A stretch of 64,000 nucleotides of DNA from Aequorivita sublithincola DSM 14238 (GCF_000265385.1 NC_018013.1:1949001-2013000); one strand, 5' to 3'. Shown: positions 1-9,515, numbered from the stretch's first letter. The notes: generated by a model not told the origin, from the sequence alone. Numbers and translations: made by a program.

Positions 1-399
1 TCTGAACGCATCATAAACCGTATAATGATTCCAGAATTTAAAGCAGGAAATTATTATTCTGGACTTGATAAAGGTAGTGATGCCATTTTTGCAGCGTTAA
101 ATGGTGAATTTAAAGAAGACCGGGATTTCGGAAAAAAAGACGGTGGAAAAATTCCGTTTTTTCTCATATTCATTTTTATTATAATAATGATTGCAATCTT
201 CAGAAAAGGAGGTAAAGGTGGAAAAGGCGGAGGCGGAAGTTTACTAGACATAATCGTGCTCAGCAGTCTTGGTCGTGGCGGTTTTGGCGGTGGCGGCGGA
301 AGCTTTGGCGGTGGCGGAAGTTTCGGTGGCGGTGGCGGCTTTGGTGGCGGTTTCGGTGGTGGCGGCTTTGGTGGCGGTGGTGCTTCTGGAGGCTGGTAA
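1..399 (+). CDS. TPM-domain membrane protein, C-terminal part (cut by window edge)
   Basis: The frame is open from base 1, so this is the 3' end of a gene that begins before the window. The first ~35 residues (motif RIMIPEFKAGNYYSGL) match the end of a TPM domain (YgcG/Psb32 family). They closely resemble the same region of the lipoprotein at 520-1023. A charged linker, one hydrophobic segment (IPFFLIFIFIIIMIAIF) and a long Gly/Ser/Phe-rich tail follow, which is the usual architecture of these membrane-anchored proteins. In Bacteroidetes they often sit beside lemA, which would lie upstream, outside the window. The precise role of TPM proteins is not settled; phosphatase and membrane-protein quality-control roles have been proposed. 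Confidence 0.85.
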   Translation, partial: SERIINRIMIPEFKAGNYYSGLDKGSDAIFAALNGEFKEDRDFGKKDGGKIPFFLIFIFIIIMIAIFRKGGKGGKGGGGSLLDIIVLSSLGRGGFGGGGGSFGGGGSFGGGGGFGGGFGGGGFGGGGASGGW

Positions 400-402
400 A
401 AT

Positions 403-470
403 TAGTTTTCAGTATTCAGTCTCAGTGTTCAGTAGTCAGTTTCAGTTTTCAGTGAATAGTTCAATGATGA
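403..470 (+). repeat. Degenerate CAGTnTTCAGT-type short tandem repeat
   Basis: The intergenic stretch repeats TTCAGT/CAGT words (TTTTCAGTATTCAGTCTCAGT and so on) about eight times between the two TPM genes. Shorter related stretches follow rsgA (about 47636-47665) and the gene ending at 61877. It looks like a dispersed low-complexity family rather than a regulatory site. Confidence 0.5.
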
Positions 471-519
471 TGCTATCTGAAAACCTCAAATACCTTGTAG
501 CTTTTGAAATGTTATAAAT

Positions 520-1023
520 ATGAAACTATCATTACTTTCAATTCTTCTTTTTAGCATCATTCTTTCCTGTAAAGGTCAGAATATAGATTATTCAAAAGTT
601 TTTCTAGAAAATCCTAATTCTGTTTCTGTAGTGGATTCTTCACATATATTTTCAACTTCAGAAAATTTCGAGCTTGCTACCAAACTAGTTCAATATGGAG
701 AGAAAACGACACGGCAAATAGCTGTAGTAACTGTAGATTCTATCTCGCCATATAATGATATTCAAAAATACGCCACTGACTTAGGGAAGTATTGGGGAGT
801 TGGTCAAAATAACCTCGATAATGGGCTGCTAATTGTATTATCAAAACCACTTAGAAAAGTCGCGATAGCTACTGGGTTTGGAACAGAAAAGGTTTTAACT
901 GATTCCATCTGTAAACAAATAATTGATAGCGTAATGATTCCAAAATTTAAAACTGGAGATTATTATGAAGGAGTTAATATGGGGGTCGACAGGTTAATTA
1001 TAATCTGGAATACAGCTAAATAG
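520..1023 (+). CDS. TPM-domain lipoprotein
   Basis: This 167-residue protein has a lipoprotein signal peptide (hydrophobic residues 3-16, lipobox ILSC with Cys17), so it should be anchored in a membrane on the periplasmic side. The rest is a single TPM domain. It contains the recognisable stretches KYWGVGQNNLDNGLLIVLS and RKVAIATGFGTEKVLTD, and ends in a paralogous version (VMIPKFKTGDYYEGV) of the domain in the preceding gene. Unlike that gene it lacks the transmembrane segment and Gly-rich tail. The pair probably arose by duplication. The family assignment is firm; the biochemical role is unknown. Confidence 0.85.
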   Translation: MKLSLLSILLFSIILSCKGQNIDYSKVFLENPNSVSVVDSSHIFSTSENFELATKLVQYGEKTTRQIAVVTVDSISPYNDIQKYATDLGKYWGVGQNNLDNGLLIVLSKPLRKVAIATGFGTEKVLTDSICKQIIDSVMIPKFKTGDYYEGVNMGVDRLIIIWNTAK

Positions 1024-1071
1024 CTCTAGCCCCACGAAGAAATATATTTAACCAGAAAATTTCAAAAGGAA

Positions 1072-1821
1072 GTGAATTTCAAAGATAATTTTTCAAAACA
1101 ATCCAAAGCTTATCAAAAGTACAGACCTTCTTATCCGCAGGAATTGTTCGCTTATTTAAGCAGTCTTTCCAAAAATCACGAGTTAGCTTGGGATTGCGGC
1201 ACGGGCAACGGACAATCAGCTTTTGGGTTAGCAAATTATTTTGAAAAAGTATTCGCAACTGATCCCAGTGCACAGCAAATCTCAAATGCGCAAGCACATC
1301 CAAAAATTACTTATCAAGTTGAAAATGCTGAAAATTGCTCTTTAGAAAGTAATTCTGCGGACTTGATTACGGTTGCCCAAGCACTGCATTGGTTTAATTT
1401 CGAAAAATTTTATTCCGAAGTAAAAAGGGTTTTGAAACCAGAAGCAATCATCGCCGTCTGGACTTATAGTTTACCAAGAATTTCTCCTGAAATAGATGAA
1501 ATAGTACTTCATTTTCACGATACTATTGTCGGTTCATTCTGGCAGAAGGAAAACCAATATGTTATTGAAGAATATAAAACTATTCCATTTCCTTTTAAAG
1601 AAATTGAAACATCTTCCTTCAAATTTCAAAAGGAAATATTACTTGAAGATTTAAAAGGACTGCTAATTAGTTGGTCTGCCACCCAAAGATATAAAGATCA
1701 AAATGGGACTGATCCTTTGCTGGAAATTGAAACGAAGCTTCAAAATCTTTGGCAAAATTCTACTGAGGCGAAAATTGCAACTTGGACTATTTTTTTAAAG
1801 GTAGGAAGGGTTAACGGATAA
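1072..1821 (+). CDS. Class I SAM-dependent methyltransferase
   Basis: This 249-residue protein carries the class I methyltransferase motifs. The glycine-rich SAM loop is LAWDCGTGNGQSAF (residues ~38-51). An acidic residue ends strand 2 (VFATDPSAQQI), and motif IV-like SADLITVAQALHWF is followed by EVKRVLKPEAIIAVW. The organisation resembles the UbiE/Tam-like methyltransferase_11 group, whose members act on small molecules. Nothing in the sequence identifies the substrate. The start is GTG with AAAAGGA just upstream; no in-frame ATG lies near it. It is followed closely by a convergent gene. Confidence 0.85.
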   Translation: MNFKDNFSKQSKAYQKYRPSYPQELFAYLSSLSKNHELAWDCGTGNGQSAFGLANYFEKVFATDPSAQQISNAQAHPKITYQVENAENCSLESNSADLITVAQALHWFNFEKFYSEVKRVLKPEAIIAVWTYSLPRISPEIDEIVLHFHDTIVGSFWQKENQYVIEEYKTIPFPFKEIETSSFKFQKEILLEDLKGLLISWSATQRYKDQNGTDPLLEIETKLQNLWQNSTEAKIATWTIFLKVGRVNG

Positions 1822-1837
1822 CTTCAAAAGAAAAATA

Positions 1838-4606
1838 TCAATCCCACGGATTATCATCTATTTCTCCCTTCTTCCCAAGTGTATTAAATTTATAGCTTAG
1901 TGTAAGCATAAAATATTGCTTTAAAACAGTACTCTGAATATCCTGAATATAATCTTGGTTTGAAACGCGACGTACGTTGTTATTTTGGTTCAATAGGTCA
2001 TACACTTTTAATGTTGCACTACCGTTATCTTTTAAAAACGAGTAAACCAACGAACTATTCCAAAAAGCGAAGCTTTTCTCAAAACCATTCGCTACATCGG
2101 CGTTGTAAACGTATTCGAAATCATTATTCCACTCTAAAAATTTAGGAAAAAATGTTTTTGTTTTAAAGCTGAATTCGTGACGTGTGTAACTGCGATCCTC
2201 AAAAGCATCAATATCAAAACTATTATTATTGAAGTTTATGGAATAACCGGGGTTTATTTCAAAGTAATCTTTCCACGTGAAGGTTACTTCCACAGACGGA
2301 AAGTATCTAACGCTTCGGTTACTGTATTCTATATTATTATTAAAGTTCACACTTTTGTCACTAACCACATAAAAATTCGCGCCATATTTTATAGTGCGAA
2401 TGCTATCTAGTTTCACATTTTTATTATAACCAATACTTGCGGAAAGGTTATAATTGCCATCAACATTTGTGTAAGTTGTATTTCTAACAAAATTTTCATC
2501 AATTACAGTTTTCGGCACTACGCGGGCACTTGATATATCTGCATTTAAGTATGAATAAAAACCCGATTGGCTTTTATAGTCATAATTATTAAGGCCAATA
2601 TAAATGGAATGCTCGTTTGAAGGTTTCAAATTTGGATTTCCCTGCGTTATGTTTAATGGGTCTGAAATATCAACATAGGGCGAAAGCTGACTTATGTTTG
2701 GAGCATCGTTAAACAAGTAATAACCACCATACAAACTTAAGGTTTTGTCGAATTTATAACTAAAACCTGCATTTAATTGAAGAGCTCCATAATTATTTTC
2801 GAACTCAATTTGTCGTAGTGCATCTTCACTTTTTAGGGTTCTAAATAAATAGCCAATATTGAAACGGGCATAGATTTTTTCGGATTTATAAGATAGTCCA
2901 CCTTCAGCTTTTGATACATTATTTGTGTTTGAAAAGTCAGTGCTTTGTAGATTGTTAATATCAGAGAATTGCTGCATCTGTTCATTGAAATCAAAAACAT
3001 TTCGGCGATCTTTATTATTGATATGCCCAAAGGTGTATGATGCGTTAAAGAAAAGCGTGTCGGCAATAATAGGAAACCTTAAAGAGGGCGTTATATTGAT
3101 GTCGGTCGTTGTTTTTTCACCATCTGACAATTGATTGCGAATGATACTTTGTGGCTCATTACCGAAAATTTCAGTTCTGGAATTCGTGAAATCTTCATTT
3201 TTAATGGCATTGGTTTCAGAATTTGTAGATATTTTCATGAAACCACCTTTGGTGCCATACTTCTTTGTTGCAACTAATCTGTTTTTAAAATTTATTCCTT
3301 CACGGTTGTTTTTATTATCAATTGTAGACTGATTTATCAATTCATTTGAAAGATTTAGAGACGTTTCATTTTTAGTGAAATCTTCTGAATTTTTATTAAA
3401 AGTGAATTGTGGGATTACCTCAATCATAAAGGTAGAATCTATTTGTGTTTTGAAACGAATATTTGCGGAATGTGTGTCATTGTCACTTTCTGAACGTGAA
3501 TTTGAGGTGGAAAAATATCTGTTTTCAGGTAAAATATTTTCACGATTACTAATGTCTTCGTTGAATGTATTTGCTGCCGAATAAAAATAATCTGTACTTA
3601 TCTCTGTGCCTTTGGCAAAATTATTAGCATAGTTGGCACCTGTCGTTCTGGAACTGGTAATTCCCTTTCCACCTCCAAAAGATTTGCCGTCAACATTGAA
3701 TGACCCATCACTACTAAAACTACGATTTCGGGCGCTGCCGAACATTTTCTCAATTTCTCCAAAACTGAATCCAGGTGAGTTTATGTTGTTCCCACCGGCA
3801 AGAGCACTAATGCGAAGGTCATTGTCGAAATAGTTTATAAGACCTGCATATTCAAAACGTTTATCTGTTCCGGCCCCAGCGGCCACGCGACCAAAGTAGC
3901 CTTTGTTTTTTTCTTCGTCTATGGTAATATTTATGGTTTTATTTTGGTCATCGCCTTTTTCTCCGGTAAAAGCCTCGGAGTCTGTTTTTGTATCTGTTAC
4001 TTGAATTTTATCAACAATGTCTTTGGTAAGATTTCTAGTTGCAATTGTTGGATCATCACCAAAAAATGATTTTCCATTCACCAAAATTTTATTCACCGAT
4101 TTTCCATTCACTTTTATGTTTCCTTGCGCATCTACTTCAACTCCGGGCAGTTCTTTTAGTAGGTCTTCAACCGTCGCATTTTTATTTGTACTAAAAGAGG
4201 CCGCATTAAATTCCAATGTATCCTTTTTAATAGTTATGGGTGCTCGATTTGCGGTAACGGTAACCCCATCCAGATCCTCCGCTAAAATTGCTATTTTAAT
4301 TGTGCCTAAGTTTATAGGTTCACCATTGAGCGCTATTTTTTTTCGATATGGAGTGTATCCGTTATAACTTATATTTAGGTTTATCTCTTTGTTTGCAGTT
4401 TTACCTACCAATTCAAAATTTCCTTTTTTTCCGGTAATAGTATAGGTTATTAGTGAACTATCTGCAGGTTTCTCTGCAAAAACTGTTGCAGATTCCAATG
4501 GAGTTTGTGTGGCTTCATCTATCAGTTCGCCGCTTATCTTAAAATTCTGAGAGAATGATAGCGTGGAAATAAATAAAATAAGAAAACAGGAAAGAATTTG
4601 TTTCAT
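1838..4606 (-). CDS. Outer-membrane beta-barrel protein with carboxypeptidase-regulatory-like and plug domains
   Basis: This 922-residue protein has a signal peptide (residues 1-19, cleavage after SFSQ). An N-terminal CarboxypepD_reg-like beta-sandwich follows (ISGELIDEATQTPLESATVF, ~residues 24-105). Next comes a plug-like segment (VEDLLKELPGVEVDAQGNIKVNGKSVNKILVNGKSFFG) and then a long beta-barrel rich in aromatic/hydrophilic alternation. This matches the OMP_b-brl_3 family of TonB-receptor-like proteins common in Bacteroidetes. No SusD-like partner is adjacent, so a polysaccharide utilisation role is not indicated. The substrate cannot be read from sequence. The start ATG follows directly on an AT-rich leader. 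Confidence 0.9.
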   Translation of the reverse strand: MKQILSCFLILFISTLSFSQNFKISGELIDEATQTPLESATVFAEKPADSSLITYTITGKKGNFELVGKTANKEINLNISYNGYTPYRKKIALNGEPINLGTIKIAILAEDLDGVTVTANRAPITIKKDTLEFNAASFSTNKNATVEDLLKELPGVEVDAQGNIKVNGKSVNKILVNGKSFFGDDPTIATRNLTKDIVDKIQVTDTKTDSEAFTGEKGDDQNKTINITIDEEKNKGYFGRVAAGAGTDKRFEYAGLINYFDNDLRISALAGGNNINSPGFSFGEIEKMFGSARNRSFSSDGSFNVDGKSFGGGKGITSSRTTGANYANNFAKGTEISTDYFYSAANTFNEDISNRENILPENRYFSTSNSRSESDNDTHSANIRFKTQIDSTFMIEVIPQFTFNKNSEDFTKNETSLNLSNELINQSTIDNKNNREGINFKNRLVATKKYGTKGGFMKISTNSETNAIKNEDFTNSRTEIFGNEPQSIIRNQLSDGEKTTTDINITPSLRFPIIADTLFFNASYTFGHINNKDRRNVFDFNEQMQQFSDINNLQSTDFSNTNNVSKAEGGLSYKSEKIYARFNIGYLFRTLKSEDALRQIEFENNYGALQLNAGFSYKFDKTLSLYGGYYLFNDAPNISQLSPYVDISDPLNITQGNPNLKPSNEHSIYIGLNNYDYKSQSGFYSYLNADISSARVVPKTVIDENFVRNTTYTNVDGNYNLSASIGYNKNVKLDSIRTIKYGANFYVVSDKSVNFNNNIEYSNRSVRYFPSVEVTFTWKDYFEINPGYSINFNNNSFDIDAFEDRSYTRHEFSFKTKTFFPKFLEWNNDFEYVYNADVANGFEKSFAFWNSSLVYSFLKDNGSATLKVYDLLNQNNNVRRVSNQDYIQDIQSTVLKQYFMLTLSYKFNTLGKKGEIDDNPWD

Positions 4607-4800
4607 AAGATATTTAGGTAGTTATCACTTTTCAAAGAAACAAAATTATAAAGAATTTTTTCTCTTAAATTGTTGTAAATATTGCGATTTTGAAATTGCA
4701 GAGAAGCGTTATTAATATATTGTTGCCTTTAAACTTTATATCTGCAATCAATTTCCTTTCATTTTTGTAGTTTGCGCGTTGAATTTTCCAAAGCTTTTAG

Positions 4801-5433
4801 ATGAAAGGTGATACCAAAAAAACCTGGCGACATAATCTAATACGTTACACATTCTACTTTGCTGGGCTGATATTTTTCGGACTGGGAGTGGCGTTTACTG
4901 TTAAGGTGAAATATCTGGGATTGCATCCTTGGGATGTTTTGAATGTTGCGCTATTTGAACATTTTGGCTTCAGTATTGGTACTTGGAGTATTTTTGTGGG
5001 ACTTATTCTTATTGGAATTTCACTCCTTGTAAGCAAGAAATATGTGAATATAGGCACGTTTCTAAATGCCTTGCTTATTGGTCCGATAATGGATTTCTTC
5101 CTTTGGTTGGATATTTTGCCAGACGCGAGTAATAATTGGACGGACTATCTTCTGTTATTACTGGGAATTGTAGTGATTGGTATAGGTGGCGGTCTATATG
5201 TATCTGGAGGCGTAGGTGCCGGTCCTCGAGACGGATTTATGCTTTCAATGTCTGAAAAAACAGGATTATCTGTTAGTAAAGCACGAATCGTGGTGGAAAG
5301 TATCGTACTTGTTATAGGCTATCTTCTGGGCGGCCCTGTTTTTTGGGTGACTTTTGTTTTCACCTTTATATTGAGTCCAATTTTTCAGTTTTCGCTAAAA
5401 TTCTTCACGCGTTTGCGATTACGAATTAGTTGA
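4801..5433 (+). CDS. YczE/YitT-like integral membrane protein
   Basis: The 210-residue protein has about five hydrophobic helices (~16-34, 57-76, 83-100, 114-138, 160-190). It has the glycine-rich signature GIGGGLYVSGGVGAGPRDGFM, which is typical of the YczE/YyaS/YitT-like membrane family. Family members are conserved but poorly characterised; transport or regulatory roles have been suggested. The gene is monocistronic, divergent from the outer-membrane gene at 4606 and convergent with der. Confidence 0.8.
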   Translation: MKGDTKKTWRHNLIRYTFYFAGLIFFGLGVAFTVKVKYLGLHPWDVLNVALFEHFGFSIGTWSIFVGLILIGISLLVSKKYVNIGTFLNALLIGPIMDFFLWLDILPDASNNWTDYLLLLLGIVVIGIGGGLYVSGGVGAGPRDGFMLSMSEKTGLSVSKARIVVESIVLVIGYLLGGPVFWVTFVFTFILSPIFQFSLKFFTRLRLRIS

Positions 5434-5551
5434 TGAATAGATGCAAGACCGCTTCGCTATAAGAGCCAAGAACCAAGATTCAAGACGTAGATTAGTTTTG
5501 AAATTGGTAAAGAATTTACGATAAACCTTCCTTAAAATGCCTTGATAGCAT
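5434..5551. repeat. Intergenic repeat remnant with the GACCGCTTCGCTA word
   Basis: The convergent gap between the YczE-like gene and der contains GCAAGACCGCTTCGCTATAAGAG and AAGACGTAGA words. They match a dispersed family seen again at 23550-23640, 33016-33122 and 33583-33663. I saw no convincing terminator here. Confidence 0.45.
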
Positions 5552-6856
5552 TTATTTTTTCCTAAAATAAACTGTAATTGGAACTCCTGAAAAATCGAAG
5601 TTTTCTCGTAATTTATTCTCAATAAAACGCTTGTAAGGATCTTTCACGTACTGCGGAAGATTACAGAAAAACGCAAAACTTGGATAAGGTGTTGGTAGCT
5701 GTGTACAGAACTTAATCTTCACGTATTTCGCTTTATAAGCTGGGGGTGGATAGTTTTGAATAATAGGAAGCATAACATCATTCAATTCGCTTGTTTTTAC
5801 TTTTTTGCTTCGGTTTTGGTAAACTTCAACAGCAGTTTCAATGGCTTTATAGATTCGTTGCTTTGTAAGAACTGATACAAAAACAATTGGCACATCCACA
5901 AAAGGTTCGCATTGCTGACGGATGTATTTTTCATAATCCTTCACGCTGCTGGTTTCTTTGTCTTCCACTAAATCCCACTTATTAGCGAGAATCACAATAC
6001 CTTTATTGTTACGCTGTGCAAGCCAGAAAATGTTTTCAACTTGTCCGTCAAAACCACGAGTGGCGTCAAAAACTAGAATTATTACATCACAATGTTCAAT
6101 GGCGCGAACGCTTCGCATTACGGAATAGAATTCCAAATCTTCCTTTACCTTACTTTTTTTACGAATTCCGGCAGTATCTACCAAGTTGAATTCGAAACCA
6201 AAACGGTCGTATTTCGTGTCAATACTGTCGCGAGTGGTTCCTGCAATATCTGTAACAATATATCTATCCTTACCAATAAGAGCATTGATGAAGGAAGATT
6301 TTCCAGCATTAGGACGACCCACAACTGCAAATCTTGGAAGTTCGCTATCGTCTGGTTCTTCAGTATCTGGCAGGGCTTTTACTAAATCGTCAAGCAATTC
6401 TCCCGTACCACTACCGTTGATACTTGAAAGATTATATTGATACTCAAACCCTAATGAATAAAACTCCAAAGCGGCGTTCATTCTTGAGGCGCCATCAACT
6501 TTATTGATTGCTAAAAATATAGGTTTTTTAGAACGACGAAGCAGTTTTGCAACCTCTTGATCCATTCCGGTAACGCCACTTTCCACGTCTACCATAAAAA
6601 TGATAGCATCTGCTTCGTCAATGGCAAGTTCTACTTGTTTGTCTATTTCGGCTTCAAAAATATCGTCGCTTCCTTTTACATAACCACCTGTGTCTATCAA
6701 GGAAAATTCCTTTCCGTTCCAGTCACTTTTTCCGTAATGACGGTCACGCGTAACGCCGCTCACTGCGTCAACAATGGCTTCTCTACGTTGAATCAATCTA
6801 TTGAAAAAAGTAGATTTCCCTACGTTTGGTCTTCCTACTACGGCAACTATGCTCAT
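5552..6856 (-). CDS. der: Ribosome biogenesis GTPase Der (EngA)
   Basis: Der has two tandem GTPase domains and a C-terminal KH-like domain. Both are visible: domain 1 with [14 protein letters not shown] and NKVD, and domain 2 with [20 protein letters not shown] and NKWD. A KH-like tail ends [10 protein letters not shown]. It is needed for late 50S ribosomal subunit assembly. I chose the ATG at 6856 ([16 protein letters not shown], 434 residues). The alternative TTG seven codons upstream lies inside a consensus -7 promoter element (6875-6882). It is transcribed alone, convergent with the YczE-like gene. Confidence 0.97.
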   Translation of the reverse strand: MSIVAVVGRPNVGKSTFFNRLIQRREAIVDAVSGVTRDRHYGKSDWNGKEFSLIDTGGYVKGSDDIFEAEIDKQVELAIDEADAIIFMVDVESGVTGMDQEVAKLLRRSKKPIFLAINKVDGASRMNAALEFYSLGFEYQYNLSSINGSGTGELLDDLVKALPDTEEPDDSELPRFAVVGRPNAGKSSFINALIGKDRYIVTDIAGTTRDSIDTKYDRFGFEFNLVDTAGIRKKSKVKEDLEFYSVMRSVRAIEHCDVIILVFDATRGFDGQVENIFWLAQRNNKGIVILANKWDLVEDKETSSVKDYEKYIRQQCEPFVDVPIVFVSVLTKQRIYKAIETAVEVYQNRSKKVKTSELNDVMLPIIQNYPPPAYKAKYVKIKFCTQLPTPYPSFAFFCNLPQYVKDPYKRFIENKLRENFDFSGVPITVYFRKK

Positions 6857-6874
6857 AATCTTAATTTTAGGGTG

Positions 6875-6882
6875 CAAAAATA
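6875..6882 (-). promoter_or_regulatory. Putative der promoter -7 element (TATTTTTG)
   Basis: On the minus strand TATTTTTG matches the Bacteroidetes -7 consensus TAnnTTTG exactly. It lies about 18 bases upstream of the Der ATG at 6856 and sets the start choice. Confidence 0.6.
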
Positions 6883-6940
6883 GCTTTTAGTTAGCAGAAA
6901 TAATACTATTTTAACGGCTTTAAAAATAAATAAGTAAAGA

Positions 6941-7429
6941 ATGCTTCCGAATGAAATAGTATTACGTCCACGTTTCCAAATGGAACTTGAACACTCTTGT
7001 TCACAAATAGTTAAGCGGTTTGCCGAAGTAAAGAAGACTCAAAATAAATTTAATGTTTCTTGCGTAGACGATCATATATTTATAAAACTTCCAAACAAAG
7101 AGCAACATTTTTGGTCGCCACAGTTGCATTTGGAACTATCTGAAATCACTGAACACAAATGTTCAGTACATGGTTTTTTTGGTCCAAACCCAACCGTTTG
7201 GACTATGTTTATGTTTTTTCACGTAGCCGTTGGCATACTTTTTATGGTGGATTTAACTTGGATGTACACCAGATATAATTTAGATAACTCCATCGGACTT
7301 CAAATAGGAATTGCCATTATCTTGGTTATTCTTTGGGTACTACTTTATATCGCTGGAAGAATTGGGAAGAAAAAAGGAAAGCCTGGAATGCGGGAGCTTT
7401 ATGATTTTATGTTGGAAATTATAAATTAG
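6941..7429 (+). CDS. Hypothetical membrane protein, two TM segments
   Basis: I do not recognise a named family for this 162-residue protein. Residues 1-80 are soluble with a Cys/His-containing stretch (LEHSCSQIVKRF, HLELSEITEHKCSVHGFFGP). Two transmembrane helices follow (~87-107, VWTMFMFFHVAVGILFMV, and ~118-138, IGIAIILVILWVLLYIAG), with a basic linker and a short C-terminal tail. It is single, between divergent der and convergent mtfA. Confidence 0.75.
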   Translation: MLPNEIVLRPRFQMELEHSCSQIVKRFAEVKKTQNKFNVSCVDDHIFIKLPNKEQHFWSPQLHLELSEITEHKCSVHGFFGPNPTVWTMFMFFHVAVGILFMVDLTWMYTRYNLDNSIGLQIGIAIILVILWVLLYIAGRIGKKKGKPGMRELYDFMLEIIN

Positions 7430-7445
7430 GATTATCGGTATAAAA

Positions 7446-8249
7446 CTAATTTTCAGTTTTTCCAGCTTTTGCTTCGTCCATATTCTGTTGAAAACATTTA
7501 GAAAGCATTTGGTATAGATCTGGATGTTTTTTCTTGAAAAGGTCTGGACGTTCAAAGAAATATTCTGAGGCAACTGCTAAAAACTCGGTTTGATTAGTCC
7601 CGCCGTATTTCCGAATGTCTGACTTATTGCTGTTTATGGTCTCCATTTCTTCGTGAATGAGCTTCAACCAAGGTGTTATATATTGTCTTTGTAGTAATCT
7701 TTCAGGAACGCCATCTGCTACTCCGTCCATTTTATCTATTAGATGAACAAATTCGTGAACGCCAGTATTTCCTTTATCCATGTCGTTTTCAAACCCGGAA
7801 TACAATGCTTTTCTAGAAAGAATCATTTGGTTTTCAAACCTTCCAGAACCCACTAGGCCATTAATTATCCTGCTTTCACCACTTTGGTCGAATTCCAAGT
7901 CGTCGTTAAAATTATCTGGATACAAAATGATGCCGCTAAGATTGTTGTAGTGCCATTCTGAAAAGCCAAAAACAGGAATTACCGCACTGGCAGCAATTAG
8001 TATTTTGTCTAAATCCACCAATTCTGTATCTACAGCATCAATATAAACTTCACTCAAAAACGCCATCATTCGCTTTCGGAATTTTTCTTTGTCAGTTTCA
8101 GAAAGCTCCCAGTAATAATGCACATGTTTAATTAAAAGACTTTTCCAAGCGGGAGGGAAAGGTTCTGCCGTGCGTTTTTTATTTTGAAGATAAGCGTAAA
8201 CTGCGAAGGCAATAAGCAGAATAAGTGCTATAAAATAAATCATTTTCAT
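7446..8249 (-). CDS. MtfA-like zinc-dependent peptidase, membrane-anchored
   Basis: This 267-residue protein has an N-terminal membrane helix (MIYFIALILLIAFAVYAYL). A domain with the gluzincin motif HEFVH (in GNTGVHEFVHLIDKMDG, ~residue 165) follows, with a downstream Glu in NQTEFLAVASEYFFERP. These are hallmarks of the MtfA/peptidase M90 family. In E. coli MtfA is a soluble aminopeptidase linked to the glucose repressor Mlc. The anchored form here and the absence of a visible Mlc make the same role uncertain. Its start overlaps the era stop (ATGA), so the two are co-transcribed. A second ATG two codons downstream is possible. Confidence 0.85.
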   Translation of the reverse strand: MKMIYFIALILLIAFAVYAYLQNKKRTAEPFPPAWKSLLIKHVHYYWELSETDKEKFRKRMMAFLSEVYIDAVDTELVDLDKILIAASAVIPVFGFSEWHYNNLSGIILYPDNFNDDLEFDQSGESRIINGLVGSGRFENQMILSRKALYSGFENDMDKGNTGVHEFVHLIDKMDGVADGVPERLLQRQYITPWLKLIHEEMETINSNKSDIRKYGGTNQTEFLAVASEYFFERPDLFKKKHPDLYQMLSKCFQQNMDEAKAGKTEN

Positions 8250-9133
8250 TTATTGTTATATCCAAATCTGCGCAACTGTCGTTCATCACTTCTCCAGTTT
8301 TTAGCAACTTTCACATAAAGTTCTAAGTGGATTTGTTTTCCGAAGAACTTTTGCAAATCTTTCCGAGCTTCTGTTCCAACTCTTTTTAAAGCCGAACCTT
8401 TGTGGCCAATAATAATTCCTTTTTGCGTTTCGCGTTCCACCATAATAACGCTGCGAATGCGGATGATGGTTTCATCTTCAAAAAACTCTTCGGTGTCAAT
8501 TTCTACGGAATAGGGAATTTCTTTTTTATAGTGAATCAATATTTTTTCACGAATGGCTTCATTTACGAAAAATCGCTCGGGTTTGTCTGTTAATTGGTCT
8601 TTTGGATAGAATGCCGGCGATTCTGGCAGTAGTTCAATTATTCTGTTGAAAACTTCGGGAACACCAAAATTTTGAAGGGCAGAAATTGCAAAAATTTCAG
8701 CATTTGGAACTTTTTCTTGCCAAAGTTTAAGTGCTTCGGAAAGCAGCTCTTCATTACCAATATCAATTTTATTTATAAGTAGCAGTACTGGAATTTTGGA
8801 ATTGGTTATTTTGTTGAAAAAGGCCTCGTCCTTAAGTTCTTTTTCACCTAATTCCACCAAATACAGTAGAATATCGGCGTCTTCAAAAGCAGATTTCACA
8901 AAATCCATCATACTTTCCTGAAGCTGATAGGCAGGTTTTATAATTCCCGGTGTATCGCTTAAAAGCACTTGAAAATCATCACCATTCACAATCCCCAAAA
9001 TACGGTGGCGCGTGGTTTGTGCTTTGGAAGTGATTATGGAAAGTCGCTCGCCCACAAAAGCATTCATAAGCGTGCTTTTACCTACGTTTGGGTTTCCAAT
9101 AATATTTACGAATCCGGCTTTGTGTGTTGTCAT
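8246..9133 (-). CDS. era: GTPase Era
   Basis: This 295-residue GTPase is required for maturation of 16S rRNA and the 30S subunit. The N-terminal G domain shows GNPNVGKST (G1), DTPGII (G3) and NKID (G4). The C-terminal KH RNA-binding domain shows GHKGSALKRVGTEARKDLQKF. Length is typical. The first gene of a two-gene unit with the MtfA-like peptidase. A perfect TAAATTTG -7 element lies 20 bases upstream. Confidence 0.97.
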   Translation of the reverse strand: MTTHKAGFVNIIGNPNVGKSTLMNAFVGERLSIITSKAQTTRHRILGIVNGDDFQVLLSDTPGIIKPAYQLQESMMDFVKSAFEDADILLYLVELGEKELKDEAFFNKITNSKIPVLLLINKIDIGNEELLSEALKLWQEKVPNAEIFAISALQNFGVPEVFNRIIELLPESPAFYPKDQLTDKPERFFVNEAIREKILIHYKKEIPYSVEIDTEEFFEDETIIRIRSVIMVERETQKGIIIGHKGSALKRVGTEARKDLQKFFGKQIHLELYVKVAKNWRSDERQLRRFGYNNK

Positions 9134-9152
9134 TTCTTTTGAATTGATTTTG

Positions 9153-9160
9153 CAAATTTA
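9153..9160 (-). promoter_or_regulatory. Putative era promoter -7 element (TAAATTTG)
   Basis: TAAATTTG on the minus strand matches TAnnTTTG exactly, 19 bases before the era ATG. Confidence 0.5.
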
Positions 9161-9221
9161 AACCTTAAATCCCGAAACATTGGATTTGCTTCAATTTTAA
9201 AACTTTCCCCATTGAAATCCG

Positions 9222-9229
9222 TACTTTTG
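9222..9229 (+). promoter_or_regulatory. Putative -7 element (TACTTTTG) for the DUF5522 gene
   Basis: TACTTTTG matches TAnnTTTG exactly and ends only 4 bases before the ATG at 9234. The transcript would therefore start at or very near the start codon (leaderless). Confidence 0.5.
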
Positions 9230-9233
9230 CGAG

Positions 9234-9404
9234 ATGCTTTTTCCAAAGAAAAAAATAGAACTTGAAGAGGGCGATTATTACCTAACTCCTGAAGGTTATA
9301 AATGCTTTACAGAGCAATACCACTTAAAACGCGGCTATTGTTGTGAAAGTGGATGCAGACATTGCCCGTATGGCTTTGATAAAAAAACTGGAAAGCATAA
9401 TTAA
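9234..9404 (+). CDS. DUF5522-type small cysteine-rich protein
   Basis: This 56-residue protein begins MLFPKKKIELEEGDYYLT and ends with a cysteine cluster (GYCCESGCRHCPYGFDKK). This fits the small DUF5522 family found in Bacteroidetes. Four cysteines plus one histidine in a tight CCxxxCxHC pattern suggest metal binding, an inference. It is divergent from era and upstream of an inverted repeat. The start is fixed by a consensus promoter element just upstream. Confidence 0.8.
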   Translation: MLFPKKKIELEEGDYYLTPEGYKCFTEQYHLKRGYCCESGCRHCPYGFDKKTGKHN

Positions 9405-9416
9405 TAATCTTTGTGC

Positions 9417-9498
9417 AACTCTGTGTTTTCTCTGCGAAACTCTGTGTAAAAGCTATTTCACAGAGTAGCACAGAGCACCGCAGAGAAAACACAGAGTT
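9417..9498. repeat. Inverted-repeat element with perfect 20-bp arms (CTCTGTG family)
   Basis: AACTCTGTGTTTTCTCTGCG at 9417-9436 is the exact reverse complement of 9479-9498. A second nested pair (ACTCTGTG / CACAGAGT) lies inside. A degenerate copy lies at 35965-36025 (16 of 18 arm bases pair). It encodes nothing and looks like a dispersed MITE/REP-like intergenic element. Confidence 0.8.
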
Positions 9499-9515
9499 TA
9501 CTCAAGCTCAAAAAC

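Noticed and set aside
4017..4367. Long plus-strand open frame (116 codons) opposite the outer-membrane gene
   Set aside because: It is antisense to conserved CarboxypepD_reg/plug coding sequence and its translation has no recognisable features. Many similar shadows lie across the window.
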